DNA from: Acidovorax sp.
GTDB taxonomy: Bacteria; Pseudomonadota; Gammaproteobacteria; Burkholderiales; Burkholderiaceae_C
NCBI GenBank assembly: GCA_031277855.1
Contig: JAITLO010000044.1
Coordinates: forward strand, 1-64,000
Reading direction: 5' to 3'
DNA length: 64,000 bases
Positions 26,266 to 35,786 of this stretch are shown in pieces; position 1 is the first letter of the stretch; every line of letters begins with the position of its first letter. The translations under genes were made by a program, and so were the position numbers. The notes under the pieces are model-generated. The model did no database searches and was not told the origin of the DNA. It was given only the letters and a program-made list of their open reading frames with translations.

Positions 26266-26411
26266 ACCACGACAAGCACCCCTCGCCTCTTGCCAAGCCC
26301 TGGCCCAGCCCCTTCATAAGCCAGGCTTGTTTACCCAGGCGACCGCCACACCGGCAGGTCGCCGTTTGGCCCATCCGCAGTACCGAAAAACTTTCAACCA
26401 GGAGACAAGCT

Positions 26412-27455
26412 GTGAAACACGACCAAACCCTTACCCTTTCTGCGCCAGCCGCTATCAAATCCGGAAGACCATCCGGAAGGCGCACCCTGCTGGCGGCAGC
26501 CGCCCTGCTCTCGCTTGGCGGCCCGGCACTGGCGCAGAACGATCCGGCGGCCGGCTTCCCCAGCCATCCGGTCACCGTGATCACGGCCTTTGCCGTGGGC
26601 AGCGGGCCCGACGCGGTGCTGCGCATCGTGGGCGAGAAGCTGGCCGCACGCTGGAAGCAGAGCGTGACCGTGGACAACCGTCCCGGCGGCGGCGGCTTTG
26701 TGGCCATCGAGGCGGCGCGCCGCGCCAAGCCCGACGGCTATACGCTGCTGCAGCTGGACAGCGAACATGTCTCGGCCCTGCCCTATCTCTACAAGAAACG
26801 CAATTTCGTTCCGCTGGAGCACTTCGATCCCGTGGCCCCGCTATTCCTCACACCGTTCTTCGTGGCCGTGCCCACGAATTCGCCATGGAAGAATATGGGC
26901 GACCTGATCAAGGCCGCCAAGGCCGAGCCCGGCAAGGTCAGCTATGGCTCCTGGGGCGTGGGCAGCCCCGGCCATCTGGGGGGCGAATGGCTGGATTACC
27001 TGACGGGCAGCAAGATGACGCACGTACCCTACCGCGAAGTCAGCCAGCTCTTTACCTCGGTGGCCAACGGCGATCCCGCCTGGAGCTTTGCCAGCCTGCC
27101 TTCCAGCCAGGGCATCTACAAGTCCGGCAAGATCCGCTACATCGCGGTGGCGGCACCCAAGCGCATTGCCCAGATGCCCGACGTGCCCACCGTGGCCGAA
27201 GCCGGCGGGCCCGCCGAGCTGGATGTGAACTCGTTCGTCTCCCTGCTTGCGCCCAAGGGCGTGAACCCTGCCTTGCGCGACAAGATCCGCGCCGACGTGG
27301 TCAGCGTGCTGCAGGACCCGCAGGTGCGCGAGAAATTCTCCACCTTCGCCTTCCAGCCCATGGGCTGGAACGTGGCCGAGATGCAGCAGTTCGCCAAGAA
27401 AAAATCCGGGCAATACAAGCTTCTGATAGAAAAAGCGCAGATCAGTCTTGACTGA
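26412..27455 (+). CDS. Tripartite tricarboxylate transporter (Bug) solute-binding protein
   Basis: A 347-residue periplasmic binding protein of the TctC/Bug family. It starts at GTG after AGGAG. The signal peptide is RTLLAAAALLSLGGPALAQ. The family motifs include GSGPDAVLRIVGEKLAARW, VDNRPGGGGFVAIEA, KPDGYTLL and PDVPTVAEAG. No TctA/TctB membrane genes are adjacent, as is common for the many orphan Bug proteins of Burkholderiales. It may bind a pathway acid for the gentisate operon, but the ligand is unknown. A strong terminator follows. Confidence 0.92.
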   Translation: MKHDQTLTLSAPAAIKSGRPSGRRTLLAAAALLSLGGPALAQNDPAAGFPSHPVTVITAFAVGSGPDAVLRIVGEKLAARWKQSVTVDNRPGGGGFVAIEAARRAKPDGYTLLQLDSEHVSALPYLYKKRNFVPLEHFDPVAPLFLTPFFVAVPTNSPWKNMGDLIKAAKAEPGKVSYGSWGVGSPGHLGGEWLDYLTGSKMTHVPYREVSQLFTSVANGDPAWSFASLPSSQGIYKSGKIRYIAVAAPKRIAQMPDVPTVAEAGGPAELDVNSFVSLLAPKGVNPALRDKIRADVVSVLQDPQVREKFSTFAFQPMGWNVAEMQQFAKKKSGQYKLLIEKAQISLD

Positions 27456-27488
27456 CAAGCGCTGCGAACGATCGGATTCCGATCAATA

Positions 27489-27524
27489 AAAAGCCCTGCC
27501 AGCAATGCTGTGCAGGGCTTTTGC
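27489..27524. terminator. Bidirectional terminator between the Bug gene and the lipoprotein hydrolase gene
   Basis: AAAAGCCCTGC (27489-27499) pairs with GCAGGGCTTTT (27112 offset: 27512-27522), with an inner CAGC-AAT-GCTG stem. A runs and T runs on the two sides allow use by both convergent genes. Confidence 0.85.
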
Positions 27525-27548
27525 ACGGACAGATGCGCTGGTGCTGGC

Positions 27549-29666
27549 TCAACGGTCCATTTGCTGGAACTGAACATCTGCCAGAGCCACCTTCCCGGAA
27601 GGCGCAGGCAAGTTCATGCGCAGTTCCTTGAGGCTGCTCATGTCCACGCCCTGAAAGGCACCCAACGGAATAGCGACCATATTGAGTATCTGATTGGTCT
27701 GTCCATTGGAAAAGGGCACATCACCGGCATCCATCGTCAAGGGTGAACCTGAACCGGGAAGCTGCGGCCCCTGATACAAGGCATCGCTGTAGTGACTGGC
27801 CTTGACCATGGCTGACTGCCCCGCCGTATCAATCAAAGTCACCTCGACCTCCTGGCCAAAGGGACGCACCACCGCAATGCGGAAAGACAGCGTGTCAAAG
27901 CCCTTCGCCGACACTCCGTTCAACGAGCTTGTCCAATTGGAGAATGGGGCACTCCAGGCCAGCTCCATATGCTCTGCAATGGAACGGAAGCCTCCTGGTG
28001 CAGCCCCGTTGTTTTCAAAACCTGTCAGCCTTCCTGGCAGGCACATGCCAAGTGCTTCGGTCGAACCATAGGCCATATCGCACCAGGCATTCGCATCAAA
28101 GCCGCTCAAGGCCATTGCCCCTCCCAGACTGTTGCGCCCCAAGCTGCCGGCATCGGCAAAGCGATGAATGCTCAGACGCTTGCTGGCGTTCTGCTGCACG
28201 GTCAACGCCACGCGCGCATCGCAGGGCCACTCCCCTTGCGGACAGGCCGCAGCGGGCAATTGCCCATGACTGCTCCAATAAGGCTGGAAGGCGGCTTCAC
28301 TGCCCACAAAGTAGCGCATGAAACTGTTGACAAGAAACAGACCACCACGGCGCTGGTCTTCTGGAGTCAAACGCGGAGAGTGGTCCCGGCTGGCGTCGCA
28401 ATAGGGATCAGGCGCACCCCATGACCCATGCTGGGCATTGAGGTTCGGATCTCGCTCAGCGTCATCTCCCGTCCAGATGGTGTTGTAGAAATTGTGGTTG
28501 GCTCCGCGCACCAGCACCTGCATGCGAGAAGCTCCGTCATAGTCAAATCCATAACGGTTGCTGTCAAAGGTTCTTGCTCCTTGCAGATCACGAAGATCCC
28601 CGTCACAGGAGGGAAGCAGAACCGCCAGGGGAATATTGGACAGCCCGACGGTGCCTTCAAAGTTGGTCGGGGCCAGCCACATGCCGGCGCGGAACTGATA
28701 AGGCCTGACGGTATTTGCCTCAGGGCTGTAAACGATGTTCAGAGCTTTCACCGCTTGCCCGAATAGCTTCTCGTCCAAGGCGCCCGAAGAATTGAGAGCA
28801 GCCTTCAGGTCTGGGTAGGCATCAAACAGGTCTGGCGTTCTTTTCAATTGGGCCTTGAGTGCTCTTTCCGTGACGGAATCGCGCTGCACATTGAATTTGA
28901 CGGCATTTGACAAACCCTGGCCACCACGGGAATGTCCCATCAGGCCTACACGCTCAAAATCAAGCTTGCCCTGCAGCATGGTCAGAAGGCCGGGGCCGCC
29001 CGACTCATCAATCTGCTTGAGACGATCCAGCGTACCCAACACCAACTGCCCTCGCGATACGCTTGAGGCATCTCCTGCTGAATATGCATCAGGAATGGGC
29101 TTGCCGTCCGGGGTCATCCAGGCGTACCCAAAACCGTTGATTGCATTGGCATCAATGGATATGGCCACATAGCCATGTTGGGCCAGATTGCGCGCCAGAT
29201 AATCATAGCCACGGTAGCTAGGATCATCTGCACTGTGATTCCCATGCAGCATCACAACAATGGGAAAGCGAGCCTTGGCATTCGCTGCCTGCAGTGCCTC
29301 TTGTGGAAAACGAATCCAGCCCCTGATGGGCGACAGAAATACATAGCTGGACTGGCCGGTCCACTCCTGCTCGTTAGCGGATAAATCCGAGCGCACGGGC
29401 AACAGACCGAGGTTGTACTGAATGGCAGGCGATGACTGATATAGAGGGGCCGCCTCCACCTCGGGCGCGACCTGCGTGAAACGCAAAGGCTGAGTTGGCG
29501 TTGGTGTAGGCGTTGGCGTGGGTGTAGGCGTTGGCGTTGGCGTTGGCGTGATTTCCGGCACCGGCTCGGCCGTTCCGACGACCGGATCACCACCTCCCCC
29601 GCAGGCCGCCAACGCCAATAGCGCCGCAATGCCAAAAGCACACCAATGTGGCTTGCTCCGAAACAT
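27549..29666 (-). CDS. Secreted alpha/beta-hydrolase lipoprotein with a Pro-Thr linker
   Basis: A 705-residue exported lipoprotein. The signal peptide ends in lipobox LAAC (Cys22), followed by GGGG and a (Pro-Thr)n spacer at about residues 40-58. An alpha/beta-hydrolase domain covers about 80-470, with oxyanion-type HGNH at 141-144 and nucleophile elbow GHSRGG (Ser246). A C-terminal beta-rich domain of about 190 residues carries substrate-adhesion features. It resembles secreted lipase/PHA-depolymerase-like hydrolases; the substrate is not predictable. The start at 29666 follows AAGGGG. It ends at the shared terminator. Confidence 0.8.
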   Translation of the reverse strand: MFRSKPHWCAFGIAALLALAACGGGGDPVVGTAEPVPEITPTPTPTPTPTPTPTPTPTQPLRFTQVAPEVEAAPLYQSSPAIQYNLGLLPVRSDLSANEQEWTGQSSYVFLSPIRGWIRFPQEALQAANAKARFPIVVMLHGNHSADDPSYRGYDYLARNLAQHGYVAISIDANAINGFGYAWMTPDGKPIPDAYSAGDASSVSRGQLVLGTLDRLKQIDESGGPGLLTMLQGKLDFERVGLMGHSRGGQGLSNAVKFNVQRDSVTERALKAQLKRTPDLFDAYPDLKAALNSSGALDEKLFGQAVKALNIVYSPEANTVRPYQFRAGMWLAPTNFEGTVGLSNIPLAVLLPSCDGDLRDLQGARTFDSNRYGFDYDGASRMQVLVRGANHNFYNTIWTGDDAERDPNLNAQHGSWGAPDPYCDASRDHSPRLTPEDQRRGGLFLVNSFMRYFVGSEAAFQPYWSSHGQLPAAACPQGEWPCDARVALTVQQNASKRLSIHRFADAGSLGRNSLGGAMALSGFDANAWCDMAYGSTEALGMCLPGRLTGFENNGAAPGGFRSIAEHMELAWSAPFSNWTSSLNGVSAKGFDTLSFRIAVVRPFGQEVEVTLIDTAGQSAMVKASHYSDALYQGPQLPGSGSPLTMDAGDVPFSNGQTNQILNMVAIPLGAFQGVDMSSLKELRMNLPAPSGKVALADVQFQQMDR
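29494..29550 (-). repeat. Hexanucleotide tandem repeat coding the Pro-Thr linker
   Basis: About nine units of GGYGTD (GGCGTT, GGTGTA, GGCGTG variants on the plus strand) encode alternating Thr-Pro. The 6-bp unit keeps the frame when copies are gained or lost. Confidence 0.85.
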
Positions 29667-29822
29667 ACGAATCCCCTTGAATGGACAGCACACTTTCAAC
29701 TGCAGAGATTCTTATGGAGCGTGGCTTTTCAATTATTTCAATCTCTCACCTCGCCATAGCAGCTGCCATGACCTGCACGTTTTCCATCCTACGGGCTATA
29801 CCTGCAGCACCACCTCGAGCCC

Positions 29823-30587
29823 TCAGGTCAAATTCAAGCCTCCATCGCAAAGCAGCACCTCCCCCGTCAGGTAGTCCGAAGCCACCAGCATGAACACAGC
29901 CTGGGCAATATCGTCAGGCTGGGCGGCGCGGCGCATGGGAGACCTTTCACGCCATAGTTGCTGGGCCTGAGTCCAATCGGCGGTCAGCGGGGTATCAACC
30001 AGGCCTGGCGCCACGGCGTTGACGCGAATCTCGGGAGCCAGTGACAAGGCCAGCAGCTGCGTCATATGGTTGAGTGCGGCCTTGCTGGCGGCATAGGGTA
30101 TGGATGCCCCCTTGGCTCTCACTCCGGCATGCGAGCTGATATTGACCACACAGCCGGGCCGTCCGCGCTGCGCTGCTTGACGCAGCGCAACCCTGGCCTC
30201 CGTCACTAGTTGAAACGGCGCGACCACATTGACTTCATACAGCTCATGCCAGATTTCTGGCGACGCAGCTTCCAGATCCGCATGGGCGATGACGCGGCTG
30301 ATGCCTGCGTTGTTGACCAGCACATCAAGCCGCCCCCATTGCGCCGCAGCCTCGCTGACCAAACGTTTGCGGTCGGCCTCACATGCCAGATCAGCCTGCA
30401 CATAGATGGCAGGTGCGCCTTCGTCCATCAGCTCGCAGGCCATGGCCCTGCCAGCCTCTGCGGAGCTTCGTGAATGCAGCACCACCGCATAGCCTTCGCG
30501 GGCCAGACGCCTCGCAATGGCTTGGCCAATGCCGGAGGTAGAGCCAGTCACCAGTGCAACGGGAAAGGAATTCGCGCAATGAGTCAT
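29823..30587 (-). CDS. Short-chain dehydrogenase/reductase
   Basis: A 254-residue classical SDR. The NAD(P)-binding TGSTSGIGQAIA near residue 14, the NNAG motif near 91, and the catalytic Ser and YAASK (Tyr-x-x-x-Lys) near 150-165 are intact. The FabG-like end DYLTGEVLLCDGGLNL is present. The substrate is unknown. It has no operon partners: the lipoprotein gene follows 157 bp away, and a 389-bp gap lies upstream. Confidence 0.92.
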   Translation of the reverse strand: MTHCANSFPVALVTGSTSGIGQAIARRLAREGYAVVLHSRSSAEAGRAMACELMDEGAPAIYVQADLACEADRKRLVSEAAAQWGRLDVLVNNAGISRVIAHADLEAASPEIWHELYEVNVVAPFQLVTEARVALRQAAQRGRPGCVVNISSHAGVRAKGASIPYAASKAALNHMTQLLALSLAPEIRVNAVAPGLVDTPLTADWTQAQQLWRERSPMRRAAQPDDIAQAVFMLVASDYLTGEVLLCDGGLNLT

Positions 30588-30976
30588 ATCGGTTTTGATA
30601 GCAGCTTAGACAAGTAGGACGCGCTCAATATAGGCCATTCTCCAAATATGCCGGTTGTTACTGGCGCCCCCTGCTTCATCGAAGTCTTGGTGAAGCAGAT
30701 TTCTGCAATTGAGCATTCATGGGGCCCAGCAAGCAGAACTTGCCGGCTCAATACAGTTACATTTACAAGATCAAACTTACAGGCAATCACCAGTGAAAGC
30801 CTTGTGAGTTTGTTCACTCTCACCCGCTGCATCATCCCGTCTTGTTGAGCGACAAGAGCGGCCTTGAGCACTCCGCGCAATCTCGGATTTCGCCAGGAAC
30901 GGCCTTCTGCCAATGTCCTCTAGACAAGCCGGAGCCATTCACGCAGCGCCTGTTTTCACTTTCTTTCAGAACAATC
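30588..30976. other. Intergenic region upstream of the SDR and secreted-protein genes
   Basis: No convincing gene in 389 bp. It contains a possible decayed family-A repeat (TTTTGATAGCAGCTT...ACGCGCTC, 30592-30635) and a dyad CTGCTTCA/TGAAGCAG at 30671-30698. Being divergent, it must carry promoters in both directions, but none is clear. Confidence 0.4.
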
Positions 30977-31645
30977 ATGAATGTATTGACCAAGAGCGCT
31001 CTCGCCTGTCTGCTACTGCCTCTGGCTGCCCTGTCCCAGGCGGCAGAGCCTGCCTCGCCTGTCCCCGCTGCCGATCTGTATCTGCGCACACTGGTCAATC
31101 ATGAAGAAAAGGCTATTGCCGACCTCAACAGCTATCTGCGCCCGGATCGCCTGCGCTCGGGTCGCAGCGCAGACTATGCCGATATCACTGCGCTGAAGAA
31201 AGCGGACCAGGAATTCCCCGGCGAGGTCGCATCCATGGCTCTGCCGCTGTTTCCAGAAGCCCAACGCAAAAGCCTGAAAACGCCTCTGGAAAACCTGATG
31301 CGCTCCGTGCAGGAGGCCCGCCAGAAGTCCCAGTGCAAGGCTCTGTCGGCTGGCGAGACCGAAACCGGCGCACATGGCGTGCTCAATACCCAGGTGCAAT
31401 TCGAATGCCTGCTGGTCAAGACACATGAGACCTGGGCTCAGGGCATTCAGCGCATGGCCCGTGCCAAGCTGGGCACGGCCAAGGTGGTGGCAGAGCTGGA
31501 AGCACTGCAAAAGGCCTATGCCGGCCCGGCCAGCTACAAGTATGAAGGCATGTTTCCGCTGAGCATGGTGCCCCAGGACAAGGATGTAGCCTGGCGCAAT
31601 GACTTTGCGCGCGAAGTGGTGGACGAAATGTTCAACGAGTTCTAA
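30977..31645 (+). CDS. Secreted hypothetical protein
   Basis: A 222-residue exported protein. The signal peptide is MNVLTKSALACLLLPLAALS with likely cleavage after SQA. The mature part is mostly helical and charged, with a pair of cysteines (KSQCKALS and QFECLL) that could form a disulfide. A C-terminal tail VVDEMFNEF ends it. No family was recognised. The ATG at 30977 is chosen because the signal peptide begins there, although the frame is open upstream and the Shine-Dalgarno is weak. Confidence 0.7.
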   Translation: MNVLTKSALACLLLPLAALSQAAEPASPVPAADLYLRTLVNHEEKAIADLNSYLRPDRLRSGRSADYADITALKKADQEFPGEVASMALPLFPEAQRKSLKTPLENLMRSVQEARQKSQCKALSAGETETGAHGVLNTQVQFECLLVKTHETWAQGIQRMARAKLGTAKVVAELEALQKAYAGPASYKYEGMFPLSMVPQDKDVAWRNDFAREVVDEMFNEF

Positions 31646-31654
31646 GCCGCTCAA

Positions 31655-32191
31655 TCAGCTCTGCCCCTGCCGCCTCAGCGACTTCAGCCATTGCCGGGCC
31701 TGCTGCGGCGTGCGGAACTCCAGCCACTGCGCCTGCGCAAACTGGCCGCTGGAGCGCAAATCGCTGTATTTGCGCCGATTCCTGGCAAAGGTCTGCCATG
31801 ACCACAGCAGGATGGAGTCCTTGGAGAAAAACGCACTGCGCCAACTCTCGCGGTTGCCATGAAACAGCTGCATACCCAGTGCAGCTCGACGGATGGTGCG
31901 CCACAACACGCGTGAAAACACCGTCCAGCGTCCATAGTTGAGCCACACGATATGCGTGGCGCGCGGCCATAGCTGCTCGCGCACCACGCTGTAATTGCCA
32001 TCCATCACCCAGCGCTGACCCGCCGCCGCCTGCGCCGCAGCACGGGCAAACTGCTCGGTCGGAGCTGGCTTCCAATCCGGCCCCCAGTGCAGCTGATCCA
32101 GCTCGGTATGCTGCAGTTCCAAGGCTGTAGCCAGCGCCGAGGCAAACATGGTTTTGCCCGCGCCACTGGTGCCTATGACCAGCACACGCAT
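31655..32191 (-). CDS. Adenylate-kinase-like P-loop protein (topology-modulation type)
   Basis: A 178-residue small P-loop ATPase. The Walker A GTSGAGKT lies near residue 8, and the ELDQLHWGPDW and VMDGNYS segments are typical of the FlaR-like adenylate-kinase relatives annotated as DNA topology modulation protein. The actual function is unknown. The start at 32191 gives MRVLVIGTSGAGKT and lies 10 nt after the HxlR stop; an in-frame ATG at 32209 overlaps that stop. It is co-transcribed with the HxlR gene. Confidence 0.8.
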   Translation of the reverse strand: MRVLVIGTSGAGKTMFASALATALELQHTELDQLHWGPDWKPAPTEQFARAAAQAAAGQRWVMDGNYSVVREQLWPRATHIVWLNYGRWTVFSRVLWRTIRRAALGMQLFHGNRESWRSAFFSKDSILLWSWQTFARNRRKYSDLRSSGQFAQAQWLEFRTPQQARQWLKSLRRQGQS

Positions 32192-32201
32192 ATCGCCAGG
32201 T

Positions 32202-32663
32202 TCAGGCATCGTCCGCAGCGTCCAGCTTGCGCACCCGCGTCTGATCGGGCCGTAGTTCTTGGCCCTGCGCATCCAGCACACGCAGGGGCGGCACGGGCTG
32301 GCCGCTGGCCTGGTCCAGCAGCAACGAATGCGCCTCGCCCGGCTTGAACAAATGTCCTTCGCCCCACTGGCGCAATGCCAGCACCACGGGAAACAGGCTT
32401 TCGCCGCGCGGCGTGAGCACATAGGCCTGATAGGCCGAGCCTTCAGCAGCGGCTTCGGTTTGAAGAATGCCAGCATCCACCAGTTTTTTGAGCCGGTCCG
32501 AGAGGATGTTGCGCGCCACGCCCAGGCTGCGCTGAAAGTCGCTGAAGCGGCGCATGCCGTCAAAGGCATCGCGCACGATGAGCAGCGACCAGCGGTCGCC
32601 AATCAGATCGACCGAACGGGCCACGGGGCAAGGCTGCTCATTCATGGGCTGACGGGTGGACAT
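32202..32663 (-). CDS. HxlR-family regulator
   Basis: A 153-residue HxlR winged-helix regulator: CPVARSVDLIGDRWSLLIVR, FSDFQRSLGVARNILSDRLK, and a wing YVLTPRGESLFPVVLALRQWG. The start at 32663 follows GAGGAGATCC. It is divergent from an MFS gene across 99 bp carrying TGCA-containing dyads. This layout predicts that it controls the transporter, and it shares an operon with the P-loop gene. Confidence 0.92.
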   Translation of the reverse strand: MSTRQPMNEQPCPVARSVDLIGDRWSLLIVRDAFDGMRRFSDFQRSLGVARNILSDRLKKLVDAGILQTEAAAEGSAYQAYVLTPRGESLFPVVLALRQWGEGHLFKPGEAHSLLLDQASGQPVPPLRVLDAQGQELRPDQTRVRKLDAADDA

Positions 32664-32762
32664 GGATCTCCTCGGAAGGTCTTTTATGCATTTTAGTTGC
32701 ATTTCAAAACTGCACTGCCTAGACTTCAATTAGTTTTGTTTTGAAACCAAAAAGCGTCTAAC
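32664..32762. promoter_or_regulatory. Divergent HxlR/MFS promoter with TGCA dyad
   Basis: ATGCA (32686-32690) and TGCAT (32698-32702) form a 17-bp dyad, and a third TGCA follows at 32711-32714. The region is AT-rich compared with the flanking genes. It is a candidate HxlR operator. Confidence 0.45.
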
Positions 32763-33998
32763 ATGCCATCCAGCCCATCCTCTTCCCCGCCCGGTCTACC
32801 CCTGAGCCTGGTGCTTCTGTTTGCCACGGCCTGCGGGCTCAGTGTGGCCAATGTCTATTACGCCCAGCCTCTGCTGGAGGCTCTGGCCAGCGACTTTCAG
32901 ATACCTCTGGCCGCCGTGGGCGGCGTGGTCACGGCTACCCAGGCAGGTTGCGCGCTCGCCTTGCTGTTGCTGGTGCCACTCGGTGATCTGCTGGAGCGGC
33001 GGCGTTTGATGCTGCTGCAGTTGCTGGCCCTGGTCGTTGCACTGCTGCTGGTGGCGCTGGCACCTGCGACGCCCGTTCTGCTGGCAGGTATGTTGCTGGT
33101 CGGCCTGCTGGGAACGGCCATGACGCAGGGGCTGATTGCCTATGCGGCCAGCGCCGCAGCGCTCCATGAGCAAGGCCGTGTGGTGGGCGCAGCACAAAGC
33201 GGAGTATTCATCGGTTTGCTGCTGGCGCGGGTCTTTTCCGGGGCGATCAGCGATATCGCGGGCTGGCGCGGCGTCTATCTATGCTCGGCCTTTCTGATGC
33301 TTGGCATGGCGCTACTGTTATGGAAGCGTTTGCCTGTGCTGCCGCCCTCGTCTGCCGCTGCCAGCGGTCTGCGTTACCGCGATCTGATCACCTCCATGTT
33401 CACGCTGCTGCGCGAGGAAAAGCTGCTGCTGATACGCGGCCTGCTGGCGTTGCTGATGTTTGCAGCCTTCAATATCTTCTGGAGTGCACTGGTACTGCCA
33501 CTGAGCGCCGCGCCGTTTCACTTCTCGCGTACGGCGATTGGTGCGTTCGGGCTGGTGGGCGTAATCGGAGCGCTGATGGCCGCGCGCGCCGGGCAATGGG
33601 CCGATCGCGGCCACGCACAGCGCACCAGTGCTGCGGCGCTGATGCTGTTGCTGCTGGCCTGGTGGCCCATATCACTGCTGCATGCGTCGTTATGGGCTTT
33701 GATGCTAGGCATTGTGCTGCTGGACCTGGGTGGGCAGGCCTTGCATGTGACCAATCAAAGCATGATCTTGCGCACCCGCCCCGAGGCGCACAGCCGCCTG
33801 ATCGGGCTGTATATGCTGTTTTATGCCACAGGCAGCGGCCTGGGCGCCATTGCCAGCACCATGGCCTATGCGCGGTCCGGCTGGGCGGGCGTTTGTCAAC
33901 TGGGCGCGATGGTCAGTCTGCTGGCCTTGCTGCTGTGGTGGTGCACGCGCAGTTTTGCGCCCTCCTCGGTTCGCCCGGCTTGTCAGCCAATAGCCTGA
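32763..33998 (+). CDS. MFS transporter (YnfM/inner-membrane exporter type)
   Basis: A 411-residue transporter with 12 hydrophobic segments. Helix 1 ends in [10 protein letters not shown], a signature of the YnfM/YgaY-like subfamily of MFS exporters. The loop 2-3 pattern [10 protein letters not shown] and [11 protein letters not shown] in the second half are present. It is probably a drug or metabolite exporter under HxlR control. The substrate is unknown. Confidence 0.9.
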   Translation: MPSSPSSSPPGLPLSLVLLFATACGLSVANVYYAQPLLEALASDFQIPLAAVGGVVTATQAGCALALLLLVPLGDLLERRRLMLLQLLALVVALLLVALAPATPVLLAGMLLVGLLGTAMTQGLIAYAASAAALHEQGRVVGAAQSGVFIGLLLARVFSGAISDIAGWRGVYLCSAFLMLGMALLLWKRLPVLPPSSAAASGLRYRDLITSMFTLLREEKLLLIRGLLALLMFAAFNIFWSALVLPLSAAPFHFSRTAIGAFGLVGVIGALMAARAGQWADRGHAQRTSAAALMLLLLAWWPISLLHASLWALMLGIVLLDLGGQALHVTNQSMILRTRPEAHSRLIGLYMLFYATGSGLGAIASTMAYARSGWAGVCQLGAMVSLLALLLWWCTRSFAPSSVRPACQPIA

Positions 33999-34114
33999 TG
34001 GCAAATATCGCCACCCAATGTGCACTTTTGCACACCCTATGTGCACCAAACTCTATTGCCCGAGCAAAACCGCACACATACCATGAGGGACGAATTCAAC
34101 ACCGGAGACTTCTC

Positions 34115-35638
34115 ATGAACGCACCCACTTCCGCCAAGGTCCTGGCGCCCACGGTCAAGCTGCTCATCAACGGGCAGTTGGTCGAATCCCAAACCACCCA
34201 ATGGCGTGATGTGGTCAACCCTGCAACGCAGGAAGTGCTGGCCCGCGTGCCTTTTGCCACACCCGCCGAAGTCAACGCGGCAGTGGCCAACGCCAAGGAA
34301 GCATTCAAGACCTGGCGCAAGACGCCCATCGGCGCCCGCGCTCGCATCTTCCTGAAGCTGCAGCAACTGATCCGCGAAAACATGAAGGAGCTGGCCGCGC
34401 TGCTGACGGCCGAGCAAGGCAAGACCCTGCCCGATGCCGAAGGCGATGTCTTCCGTGGCCTGGAAGTGGTGGAGCACGCCGCCAATATCGGCACGCTGCA
34501 GCTGGGCGAGCTGGCCAACAACGTGGCCAATGGCGTGGACACCTATACGCTGAACCAGCCCCTGGGCGTGTGCGCCGGCATCACCCCCTTCAACTTCCCC
34601 GCAATGATTCCGCTGTGGATGTTCCCCATGGCCATTGCCACCGGCAACACCTTTGTCTTGAAGCCTTCCGAGCAAGACCCCATGGTCACCATGCGCCTGT
34701 GCGAGCTGGCCCTGGAAGCCGGCGTGCCCCCTGGCGTGCTGAACGTGATCCACGGCGGTGAAGACGCGGTGAACGCCATCTGCGACCACCCCGATATCAA
34801 GGCCATCAGCTTTGTGGGCTCCACCAAGGTGGGCACCCATGTCTACAACCGCGCCAGCCTCAACGGCAAGCGCGTGCAATGCATGATGGGCGCCAAGAAC
34901 CACGCCATCGTCATGCCCGACGCTAACAAGGAGCAGTCGCTCAATGCCCTGGCCGGTGCCGCCTTTGGCGCAGCAGGCCAGCGCTGCATGGCGCTGTCGG
35001 TGGTGGTGCTGGTGGGCGAATCCCAGAAATGGATTCCCGAGCTGGTGGCCAAGGCCAAGACGCTGAAGGTCAGCGGTGGCACCGAGGCCGGCACCGATGT
35101 GGGCCCTGTGGTGAGCTGCTCCGCCCTGACCCGCGTGGAAAGCCTGATCGAACGCGGTATTGCCGACGGCGCCAAGCTGGAGCTGGACGGCCGCAAGCCC
35201 GATGTGAAGGGCTATGAAAAAGGCAACTTTGTCGGCCCCACCATCTTCAGCGGCGTCAAGCCCGGCATGAGCGTGTACGACCAGGAAATCTTTGGCCCCG
35301 TGCTGTGCATCGTGGCGGCCGACGATATCGACCAGGCCATTGAATTCATCAACGCTAATCCCAATGGCAACGGCACGGCCATCTTCACGCAAAGCGGCGC
35401 AGCAGCCCGCAAGTTCCAGGAAGACATCGATGTGGGCCAGGTCGGCATCAACGTGCCCATCCCCGTGCCCGTACCCCTGTTCTCCTTCACCGGCAGCCGC
35501 GCCTCCAAGCTGGGCGACCTGGGCCCCTACGGCAAGCAGGTGGTGATGTTCTACACCCAGACCAAGACCGTGACGGCACGCTGGTTTGATGACAGCACCA
35601 CCAGCCACGGTGTGAACACCACCATCAGCTTGAAATAA
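34115..35638 (+). CDS. mmsA: Methylmalonate-semialdehyde dehydrogenase (CoA-acylating)
   Basis: A 507-residue aldehyde dehydrogenase acting in valine catabolism: methylmalonate semialdehyde to propionyl-CoA. The N-terminal [36 protein letters not shown], and the catalytic Cys in [11 protein letters not shown] are characteristic. The C-terminal [20 protein letters not shown] also matches MmsA. The start follows CCGGAG. It is the first of several valine-degradation genes on this strand. Confidence 0.96.
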   Translation: MNAPTSAKVLAPTVKLLINGQLVESQTTQWRDVVNPATQEVLARVPFATPAEVNAAVANAKEAFKTWRKTPIGARARIFLKLQQLIRENMKELAALLTAEQGKTLPDAEGDVFRGLEVVEHAANIGTLQLGELANNVANGVDTYTLNQPLGVCAGITPFNFPAMIPLWMFPMAIATGNTFVLKPSEQDPMVTMRLCELALEAGVPPGVLNVIHGGEDAVNAICDHPDIKAISFVGSTKVGTHVYNRASLNGKRVQCMMGAKNHAIVMPDANKEQSLNALAGAAFGAAGQRCMALSVVVLVGESQKWIPELVAKAKTLKVSGGTEAGTDVGPVVSCSALTRVESLIERGIADGAKLELDGRKPDVKGYEKGNFVGPTIFSGVKPGMSVYDQEIFGPVLCIVAADDIDQAIEFINANPNGNGTAIFTQSGAAARKFQEDIDVGQVGINVPIPVPVPLFSFTGSRASKLGDLGPYGKQVVMFYTQTKTVTARWFDDSTTSHGVNTTISLK

Positions 35639-35646
35639 AGGGCATC

Positions 35647-35760
35647 CCCCTGAGGCGCTGCGCGCCTTCCCCCTTCTCTCGTGCTATGCGCGGGAAGGGG
35701 GACGACGGCCTAAGCATAGGGCCAGCGCGGTGTGCTGACATGGATTGCGCCGGTTTTCAG
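35647..35760 (+). repeat. Dispersed comamonad intergenic repeat, family B, copy 3
   Basis: CCCTGAGGCGCTGCGCGCCTT, CCCCCTT and GGGAAGGGGG arms, GACGACGGCC, then a tail ending TTGCGCCGGTTTTCA. It lies 8 bp after the mmsA stop in the transcription direction. Confidence 0.7.
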
Positions 35761-35786
35761 GTCTTGGGCTATGCCATAGTCGTCCC

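Noticed and set aside
25035-26411. Upstream extension of the Bug protein frame through the MFS gene
   Set aside because: The extension is an out-of-frame reading of the transporter gene. A GTG with AGGAG at 26412 begins exactly at the signal peptide.
29494-29550. Tandem repeat as a possible CRISPR or satellite
   Set aside because: Units are 6 bp without spacers and encode the Pro-Thr linker of a lipoprotein.
34037-35608. Long open frame antisense to mmsA
   Set aside because: His/Gly/Ala-rich shadow product; mmsA is intact on the other strand.
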